From: Limnephilus marmoratus | Taxonomy: Eukaryota > Arthropoda > Insecta > Trichoptera > Limnephilidae | Length of the DNA: 64,000 nt | Assembly (NCBI GenBank): GCA_917880885.1 | Contig: OU862907.1 | Coordinates: forward strand, 65,281,072-65,345,071 | Direction of reading: 5' to 3' | Part shown: positions 57,770 to 64,000 of the stretch, in pieces | How positions within the stretch are numbered: position 1 is the stretch's first letter | Layout: each line of letters opens with the position of its first letter | Notes under the pieces: generated by a model | What the model was told of the DNA's origin: nothing | The model's database searches: none | What the model saw: the letters and a program-made list of their open reading frames with translations, nothing else | Translations under genes and position numbers: made by a program

Positions 57770-60700
57770 TTATTTTTTTTTAAATTCATAATTCGGATAT
57801 TTTTCTTTAAATTCGGATAAATTCACCTCTACTAGACTTTCTTTAATGGCTGCTCCTTTATTTATTAAAGCCTCCACTATAGACCATTCACCCCACCTTA
57901 TAGCCCATCTAAGAGCTCCACCTCCATCCGCATTAACACCCACTCCCCTCTCCAGCAGCAGCCGCACCACATCCCACTTCTTATTATATGATGCCCCAGT
58001 TAGTTCGGTCCATCCCCCCCTGGATACCCTGTCAGGTTTCACCCCCTGCTGCAGGAAGTATTCTACTACCGGGAGATCTCCCCTCCATGCCGCGTAATGT
58101 AGTACAGTCTTGTCTGCCTCATCTGTAGCATGGATGTCAACACCTCTTTCAACAAGATACTTAACAGTTAGTAACTCTTCACTTATGGCCGCACACATCA
58201 GAACAGACCTGCCTGCCAGATTGCGTATATTAATATCAGCACCGCACTTCAACAAGTACTTAATAATATCCAGTCGACCCAACTCAGCAGCTGCAAGTAA
58301 AGGAGTCATCTCATCCATATCCCTCTGTGCCATTAATACTGTCAAGGGAACAGCAGTTTGCTCCACGAGCACTCTAACCATATCGAGGTGGCCCTTCCAT
58401 ACAGCAATGTGAAGGACTGTGCTCATATTCTGATCTTTATGTTTCATTAATAAAAAGCAATACCGCTCAACATTATTTTTTAATGTTTCAAATAATATAT
58501 TTAAAACATTTTTAACATTATTATTTTCAACAGCCTTTATAAATGGTTTAATTACTAATTCAACTTCTTTTACTCTTTCAAATATTCTCGACATACAACA
58601 TATATAATTATCAATAAACCGATAAAATAAATTGTTAATTTCCTCTTCTTCTTCTTCAGTGGAATGTCGATTAAAAAAGAACTTTTCCTCGGTTACATCA
58701 TATTCACCAGATTCATCAGATTCATTAGATTTAAAAAATACATATATTGAAACTTTTCGATTAAATAATATTGCAAAAAAAATATTTGCCTTATTTTCAT
58801 CGGAAAATGTTGCGAAACATTTTAAAATATTTATTGTCATTGTGTCCAGTACTAATTCATCCTCACGTACTTTAGGTACATTAAAGTAATTTATTGCTGT
58901 GTTATGTTTAAGATCATATTGTATTATTAAAGATACAAAGGCTTCTTGTGCACTTCCTATTTGTAATCCCCTGAGGAGAAATGTGGCGATATAAACATTA
59001 TTTTCTAAGACAGCAATATGAAGAACAGTTTGATGCTCCTGATTGCTGAATATGGAACTGTCTTCATTCCACAGTTTACTGATACATTCAGTATTTAATT
59101 CTAGAGCTGTCTCTGATATTGTTGTTTCATGTAATAGGTCATTTAAAAACATCCGGATGATCTTACTATCCGGATGAAGCAGGATTTGAGGGATAATGAT
59201 TTCTTTAAACAGTTTATACCTGCAATGGAGGGTTCGTTGATTGAGCCAGTTGACAACCATCATTGCACAGCAATATTCTGCGTATGTGCGGTGGACGAAT
59301 TGGAAATCACTATCTCCCATTGTTTGAACCAAACCAACCCTATTTAATGTATGCCAATCGTTTTCAATGGCGTCAAAGTTCTCATCGTAGAAATGATTAA
59401 ATAATGTTTTGAATCCAAGTATACAGTGCGTTTTGGTTAAATCGTCAGTAATTTTTTTTATCATTCGTTTATCCACCATTACTCCTAGAGATGTTTTATC
59501 GTTAAGATAAATTTCATATTTTAACTCAATAAACTTCTTGTACAGATTTGATGTACTTCCTACATTGATTTGTTTTAATAAAATTTCAGGAGAATGGAGC
59601 AACAGATCACCTGTTGGCCTGAAGACTTCGGCCAGCATTCTCAGTTGCAGGGGAACCCCCATGATGCACTCCGTGTCTGGCCCCAGTACTTCCTTTGCTT
59701 GTCGTAGCACTGCTCCGGCAAATTCCTTGAGTCGTCCGTCCTCTTCCTCTCCGTAATCTACCAGCTCGAGGGAGAGGCAGGATCGCCAAATCACAACTAA
59801 GAAGTTCAGTTGCTCTTCTTCGTTAAATGGTACAAATGACGTACATAAATTGCATAATTCCTCTTCTAACGATGTTTTCAAATATTTGCGAGCGGTCAAG
59901 AATATTTGGACTGTTGGTATATTTTTAAGGAATGTAAGGAGCTTGATTATATTCTGTTTAGCACTTTCCTTGTCTTTATCTTGAACATAATCATCCAACT
60001 CGTCAAACCCATCCAACATTAATACGACTCGCTTTGAATTTATTTTACTCTCTAGCAAATACTCTAACAACCCTTTAGCCTGAGAGCCACACTCACTTAA
60101 CAGAAAATTCGCTACGATTTTACGAGTGAGTGGTTGGGATAATTTATCTCCAATATGCCCTTGGAAGTGTCTTAATCCTATATAGATGACCCATGGTGTA
60201 TCCATGAGTCTTGACAAGCTCGACAGGGTAGTTGTCTTCCCCATTCCGGGCTCGTCTGTTATTATAGTCAAGTTTCTTCCTGTTTTCCTTAATTCTGTTT
60301 CATTTATTGGCTCGCAGGAGTTTGTGGACATAAAAGGGAGCAGGTTCTCCACAGATCCGTGGGAATATCGCCACTCTAGTTTATAGCTCTCCTCGATTTG
60401 ACAAATTTTTACGAAATGTATATGTTTATGAATATATTTTTGAATAACATTCATCTCCTCTTCTGTGGGCGCAACAAGTATATTATTTTTGAACGCTTCT
60501 TTTTTTCTGCAATTCTCTGTCAATTTCAAGAGTACCTTTTTGTTTGACTCACTGTTAATAACAAACGGGTCATCAGCATTTTCAGTTTCTGTAAACTTCT
60601 CCACGTCAATATAAGCTCTGTGAAGAAATTGCCTGTCTAAATAAAAACGCCTATTAAATACCTCTTTGCAGTACACATCTCGGCCTAACACTTCAAACAA

Positions 60701-63025
60701 GTAAATGCATTTATCCGGATTCTTATTGCAGGTATCTCTAAAGGAGAGTTGTGCATCTCCCTCGGCGAGGATGATGTCCATCCCCTTGAGATAGTCCCAG
60801 TCGGTCCCAGTCTCCAGGTCCTCACGGCTCAGCCCACTCATCACCACCAGGATGTTAGTGTCGGGTGACTTTACACAACTCGCAAAGAATTTCATACTAG
60901 TTTTAATATTTAACTTAAAAAATGGCATCTGTATATCACTGAGGATGGGACGCGTATCCTTTATGTTGATCGCATAGTTTTGGATTGTCGCGAAATTTTT
61001 CAAGCTTTCTGAACATAGGATCTGACAGATCTCGTGAAAGGAACAGTCGTCTCCCAAGAACTCTCGGAAGCTATATGCTTTATCCGTAGTAATTATTACA
61101 TCACCTCGATTAAACATTATATTCTGTGAGTCAGGAGTTACGTCCAAGAAATGAACATCACTGTTAAAGTTTACAGTTTTACAGAATTTAGAGGAGTCGG
61201 GTGTGTCTATTGGCTGCGACACAATCAATACAAATTTTAGGGATTTCAAATCTTTTTCATACGCGTCTTTAAGCAATTGGAGCATGGATCTATGAGAGGA
61301 TAATGTGCAGTCTACCACCATTATGAATTCTTTCTCAACGGGCCAACCAAAAATTTTTACAAAATTTTGCAGCTGGGACTGATTAACAAAAGTGTAGTGA
61401 TTTTGTCGTATATATTTGATGGAACTGTTGGACGAGTCGTTGCTTCTTTCCATCTGATAAAGGATGTTCCGAAGTCGGCTCATTTGGAATGCAACGTCTT
61501 TAATAGTTGTGACCAGACAGGCAACTCGATCATCGCTGGAAACCAGGAAATCCCGGAAACCCACGGAATCCTCAAAGTTTAGTAAACACTTGGGCAACGA
61601 GTCAAGGTAGATCTGTCCCTCCGCGTAGTAGATGAGGTCTGCAGCTCGGTTAAAGACTTTTATTTGCTTCTCCACTGCTTTCGTGAACTGCGGCCTCAGC
61701 CACCGCATCAGCTGCTTTAAGCGCTTGCAGAGTTCCACCAGGGAATCTCCCGACTCACAAGTTATTGTTCGGTTATAATGATTTAAATCAAATTTGGGAA
61801 GCAGTTTGGTACTCTCCACTTTAAGCTTATTCTTTTCTATGAATTTCTTTAGAATGCTCAATTCGCTTTTCTGTTCCTGTAGTATATGCATTCTGAAAAG
61901 CATTTGCAATTCAACTTCTGAAAAAACTCGAAAAGAACTTTTAAAATTATCTCTGTTTTCCGCCACCTTATACCGAAGGAACTTTTTGAGGTCATTGGGA
62001 TTATTAACTGTTGCATGTCCGTGATAATTATTATCCCAATTTAAGATCTTAAAAAGTTTCTTATATTCTTTAATATTTTTCGCCCAATCCAAGACTTCAC
62101 CAAAAGTACAATCATCATTTTTAAAAGCATCGACAAAATTATTCATTGCGTGAGACTTAACAGAATATGTGATGGTATTATCAATCCACTTGAAGTTGGA
62201 TACATCATTCTGAATGCGATAAATCCTACCTACGTGCACCCCGCAGGTGTTGATATGATTGGGGGCTGACAGGTAGAGAGTAATGTCCAGCCCATCTAAG
62301 CTGGGTGCATTCATCTCATACCTGTAGTAATAATCATTCAGTACTCGGGCCAACATGTCTCGGGCACCCGGACTATCAAAACCAACGGTCTTGGCGTGTA
62401 TGTCAGCCTCGGAGATCTTTTGTAACCTACTTTTACTTTCTATAAGTTTTATGCATAAATACTTGACTGATAATGCAGTTATCTGAGCAAGCCATGCCCC
62501 CAGGGAGTGACCTGTGATTGCGAGTGTGTAGTGCCTATTGTGTTGATTGTTTGCTAAATGAATTATTTGACGTATAGAATCTACAAATGTTACAGCCGAA
62601 TCCATGCATGATGTGTAGTTAGTGCCGAAGATTCCTGTGATGTCTGTGTATACTGCTCCAAAGCATTTAGGATCAGTTCCGCGATGTGCCACCACCACTT
62701 GCTGTAAACCGGTGTGATAGAAAGCTGCACCAAAGTAACCATTGAACCAACCTGTATTGTTGGCGGTGACCAGAAGTTTCCACCCAGATGGCTGGAGAGA
62801 AGAAAGCTTACCGGACAGAATCCTAGTCACATATTCTGAGTCTGATTCTTCTCTGGATGTCTTCCTGCTATACACCAAATCAGCAAACATCGCCAAGGTC
62901 TGGTCACTTGGGTGGGGCTCCGCATCCAGCAGGTACTCTGGACACTGCTCCGAGGATTCAAGTAGGGTTGTGGTCAGTTCATCCAACTGCCTATCTTCCA
63001 TCAGCAAACTTTTGTCCACTTCCAT
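57770..63025 (-). CDS. Lipase-NACHT-ankyrin STAND protein, right paralogue
   Basis: A large uninterrupted exon. I place the start at the ATG 63023-63025 (GAGCCATGG, good context) because the 19 codons upstream cross a likely splice acceptor, TTGTTTCAG, at 63037. Residues are numbered from the longer frame starting at 63082. A class-3 lipase-like domain (about 60-320) has nucleophile elbow GHSLGA (Ser 193), VVVAHRGTD before it and GFDSPGA after it, with His candidates in APNHINTCGVHVG. A middle region (about 330-930) has no domain I can name. The NACHT has Walker A DEPGMGKTT (943-951), Walker B LMLDGFDELDD (about 1021-1031), FLTARKY and FVHRTYAEY. Ankyrin repeats span about 1350-1745. No signal peptide or membrane span is evident, so it is probably cytosolic. 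Inferred role: NLR-like sensor with a lipase effector. Confidence 0.9.
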   Translation of the reverse strand: MEVDKSLLMEDRQLDELTTTLLESSEQCPEYLLDAEPHPSDQTLAMFADLVYSRKTSREESDSEYVTRILSGKLSSLQPSGWKLLVTANNTGWFNGYFGAAFYHTGLQQVVVAHRGTDPKCFGAVYTDITGIFGTNYTSCMDSAVTFVDSIRQIIHLANNQHNRHYTLAITGHSLGAWLAQITALSVKYLCIKLIESKSRLQKISEADIHAKTVGFDSPGARDMLARVLNDYYYRYEMNAPSLDGLDITLYLSAPNHINTCGVHVGRIYRIQNDVSNFKWIDNTITYSVKSHAMNNFVDAFKNDDCTFGEVLDWAKNIKEYKKLFKILNWDNNYHGHATVNNPNDLKKFLRYKVAENRDNFKSSFRVFSEVELQMLFRMHILQEQKSELSILKKFIEKNKLKVESTKLLPKFDLNHYNRTITCESGDSLVELCKRLKQLMRWLRPQFTKAVEKQIKVFNRAADLIYYAEGQIYLDSLPKCLLNFEDSVGFRDFLVSSDDRVACLVTTIKDVAFQMSRLRNILYQMERSNDSSNSSIKYIRQNHYTFVNQSQLQNFVKIFGWPVEKEFIMVVDCTLSSHRSMLQLLKDAYEKDLKSLKFVLIVSQPIDTPDSSKFCKTVNFNSDVHFLDVTPDSQNIMFNRGDVIITTDKAYSFREFLGDDCSFHEICQILCSESLKNFATIQNYAINIKDTRPILSDIQMPFFKLNIKTSMKFFASCVKSPDTNILVVMSGLSREDLETGTDWDYLKGMDIILAEGDAQLSFRDTCNKNPDKCIYLFEVLGRDVYCKEVFNRRFYLDRQFLHRAYIDVEKFTETENADDPFVINSESNKKVLLKLTENCRKKEAFKNNILVAPTEEEMNVIQKYIHKHIHFVKICQIEESYKLEWRYSHGSVENLLPFMSTNSCEPINETELRKTGRNLTIITDEPGMGKTTTLSSLSRLMDTPWVIYIGLRHFQGHIGDKLSQPLTRKIVANFLLSECGSQAKGLLEYLLESKINSKRVVLMLDGFDELDDYVQDKDKESAKQNIIKLLTFLKNIPTVQIFLTARKYLKTSLEEELCNLCTSFVPFNEEEQLNFLVVIWRSCLSLELVDYGEEEDGRLKEFAGAVLRQAKEVLGPDTECIMGVPLQLRMLAEVFRPTGDLLLHSPEILLKQINVGSTSNLYKKFIELKYEIYLNDKTSLGVMVDKRMIKKITDDLTKTHCILGFKTLFNHFYDENFDAIENDWHTLNRVGLVQTMGDSDFQFVHRTYAEYCCAMMVVNWLNQRTLHCRYKLFKEIIIPQILLHPDSKIIRMFLNDLLHETTISETALELNTECISKLWNEDSSIFSNQEHQTVLHIAVLENNVYIATFLLRGLQIGSAQEAFVSLIIQYDLKHNTAINYFNVPKVREDELVLDTMTINILKCFATFSDENKANIFFAILFNRKVSIYVFFKSNESDESGEYDVTEEKFFFNRHSTEEEEEEINNLFYRFIDNYICCMSRIFERVKEVELVIKPFIKAVENNNVKNVLNILFETLKNNVERYCFLLMKHKDQNMSTVLHIAVWKGHLDMVRVLVEQTAVPLTVLMAQRDMDEMTPLLAAAELGRLDIIKYLLKCGADINIRNLAGRSVLMCAAISEELLTVKYLVERGVDIHATDEADKTVLHYAAWRGDLPVVEYFLQQGVKPDRVSRGGWTELTGASYNKKWDVVRLLLERGVGVNADGGGALRWAIRWGEWSIVEALINKGAAIKESLVEVNLSEFKEKYPNYEFKKK

Positions 63026-63036
63026 GGCTCTCGTTC

Positions 63037-63255
63037 CTGAAACAAGTGTTTTAATGTTCATCAAATACAAGAACTGTGTCACAATATGACTATGCGTTGG
63101 AAATAATACTTAGCTATATAGAATAAACTCTCGACTGGTAATACGAAAGTCGCGGGTTCAAATCTCGGCGTGTGCATAAAATAATGATTGAGTTGTATTA
63201 TTTCACAAATAAATTATTAGAAATTATTCACGGTAAGTTTTAAGATTTTAACGGC
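63037..63255 (-). other. Probable intron upstream of the right gene, with SINE head
   Basis: Minus strand ends AACACTTGTTTCAG. On the plus strand 63129-63175 (CTCGACTGGTAATACGAAAG then GTCGCGGGTTCAAATC) is a tRNA-like SINE head whose body continues past the foldback at 63470-63740. The first exon is outside the window. Confidence 0.6.
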
Positions 63256-63318
63256 CAAAAGTATTTTGGTTATTTATTTTTTGGGGTTTTATGCCATGTT
63301 GCGCTACCTCCTTCTTTA

Positions 63319-63358
63319 GCCAACGTTTCGGACATCATTGCAGTGTCGACATCTACAG
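63319..63358 (-). ncRNA. Hammerhead-ribozyme-like core, minus strand (degenerate)
   Basis: Minus strand reads CCTGTAGATGTCGACACTGC, then AATGATGTCC, then GAAACGTTGGC. It keeps GAAAC after the presumed stem II, but the first core box is CTGTAGA instead of CTGATGA. The layout matches the minimal hammerheads known from Penelope-like elements. Activity unlikely. Confidence 0.4.
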
Positions 63359-63366
63359 GATCTGCC

Positions 63367-63404
63367 CTGATGATGGACACTGCAAAGATGTCCAAAATTT
63401 TGGC
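63367..63404 (+). ncRNA. Hammerhead-ribozyme-like core, plus strand (degenerate)
   Basis: CTGATGA is intact and TGGACA/TGTCCA can form stem II around CTGCAAAGA, but the second box reads AAAATTTTGG where GAAACGTTGG is expected. Together with the minus-strand copy, every core box is present in at least one copy. Confidence 0.4.
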
Positions 63405-63469
63405 TCAAGAAGTAGGTAGCGCAACTGGAATAAGACCTCAAAAAACAAATAACGAGAATAGACGTTACA

Positions 63470-63740
63470 TTTGCGACACATTCCAGCGTGTGTAATACTT
63501 GAGATATCGTCCTGGTGTAAGACCGCCAATCAGAATTTAAAGGTTACTTCAAATGTCTTTAGCCGCGTTTGGTGAGCAGATCTGAATAGCCGGGTACCTT
63601 CCCACCTACTTATTCCCCGTATCTTTCACCTCCCCACTATCTTCAGCCCTACCACACCATATCCCAACTGGATATACCATAATATCATTGGCTCCAGATG
63701 GTTGGGAGCAGTTGGAACTCTTGTACGATATTCACATTAA
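63470..63740 (+). repeat. SINE body at right edge
   Basis: Core ATACTTGAGATATCGTCCTG (63494-63513), then TTTGGTGAGCAGATCTGAAT, AGCCGGGTACC and GGGAGCAGTTGGAACTCTTG. The same family as the arm clusters, in plus orientation, split from its tRNA head by the foldback. Confidence 0.75.
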
Positions 63741-64000
63741 AAAAAAAAATATTAAAAATTAAGATATTAAAAAAAAAAAATCTAATGGTATTCGGACAAA
63801 ATCATATTATTACTTTAAATGGACAAACTCAGTCATGTAAGGAGAATATAAAAATAGAAACGGTGATTGTCGGACAGGAAACCACAAGAGACACAATTCC
63901 TTCAATATGTCAAATGAATATGTTATCGCGGTTTCATTTGGTAAAGTTTTGCTGCTCTTCACGAATATAGTAATATTATGCGTGACTAATAATTATTTTT
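63741..64000. other. Right edge, no gene
   Basis: Two A-rich runs, then AT-rich sequence. The short plus-strand frame through 63970 has no recognisable feature. Confidence 0.5.

Larger units (their letters stand above)
39165..63025 (-). repeat. Right arm of the large degenerate palindrome (with insertions)
   Basis: Partner of the left arm. Sequence beyond 60930 continues upstream in the right gene and would match left-arm DNA outside the window. Right-only insertions are the mariner/gypsy-2 nest, the 24-bp minisatellite, the 49140-50785 block, the LINE at 51946 and the block at 55310-55715. Confidence 0.9.
63256..63462. mobile_element. Foldback with two hammerhead-like cores
   Basis: An inverted repeat: GGTTATTTATTTTTTGGGGT near 63270 pairs with ACCTCAAAAAACAAATAACG near 63440. 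Inside each arm is a core in opposite orientation (see next two features). It sits within a SINE. Confidence 0.8.

Noticed and set aside
1..63082. Assembly artefact producing a false mirror image
   Set aside because: The arms differ by many substitutions, indels and arm-specific insertions with clean target duplications and matching empty sites, which a mirrored misassembly would not give.

Overview
The window looks like a transposon-rich, AT-rich arthropod (most likely insect) genome. The evidence is a copia element primed by an internal fragment of initiator tRNA-Met, an irritans-type mariner, a TTAA-inserting piggyBac with introns, two env-less gypsy elements, several non-LTR retrotransposon fragments and tRNA-headed SINEs. 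I cannot fix the insect order. Two copies of one cellular gene are present, one at each edge. They encode a STAND/NLR-like protein with the order class-3 lipase, NACHT NTPase, ankyrin repeats. The left copy (+) is cut by the window edge. The right copy (-) is complete except for its first exon or exons. The two genes converge (tail to tail).

The whole window is one large, old, degenerate palindrome. Left-arm sequence reappears reverse-complemented in the right arm in the same order: 1-3362 with about 60930-57676; 7515-10145 with 57670-54735; 11263-12925 with 54730-53190; 12926-13907 with 51945-50860; 23144-23235 with 50870-50785; 23236-23348 with 49140-49025; 32046-33535 with 49020-47632; 33536-33770 with 39713-39490; 34214-34530 with 39475-39165. 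A spacer of about 4.6 kb (34531-39164) lies in the middle and carries a recent 203-bp tandem array.

Most of the remaining DNA is insertions that entered one arm after the duplication, so the other arm often keeps the empty site. Left arm: copia 3363-7514 (TSD AAAAT); gypsy-1 13908-23143 (TSD ACAC); piggyBac 23349-32039 (TTAA), itself holding a LINE at 23815-25687 (TSD TTTTATAT); and a repeat at 33772-34213. Right arm: mariner 39716-47629 (TA) with gypsy-2 nested in it; a LINE at 51946-53186 (TSD ATTTCA); and a block at 49140-50785 with a LINE scrap and two foldbacks. Every element with coding sequence shows at least one lesion; gypsy-2 gag is intact but its pol is not.

The most interesting points are: (1) the lipase-NACHT-ankyrin pair, whose NACHT cores are nearly identical while the ankyrin hairpin tips differ strongly, as expected of a recognition surface; (2) the piggyBac transposase gene with an open frame across several introns and a tandemly duplicated exon; (3) a foldback near the right edge with two opposed hammerhead-ribozyme-like cores; (4) a SINE family with a conserved short palindromic core. 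All comparisons were done by eye; no alignment or search was run.
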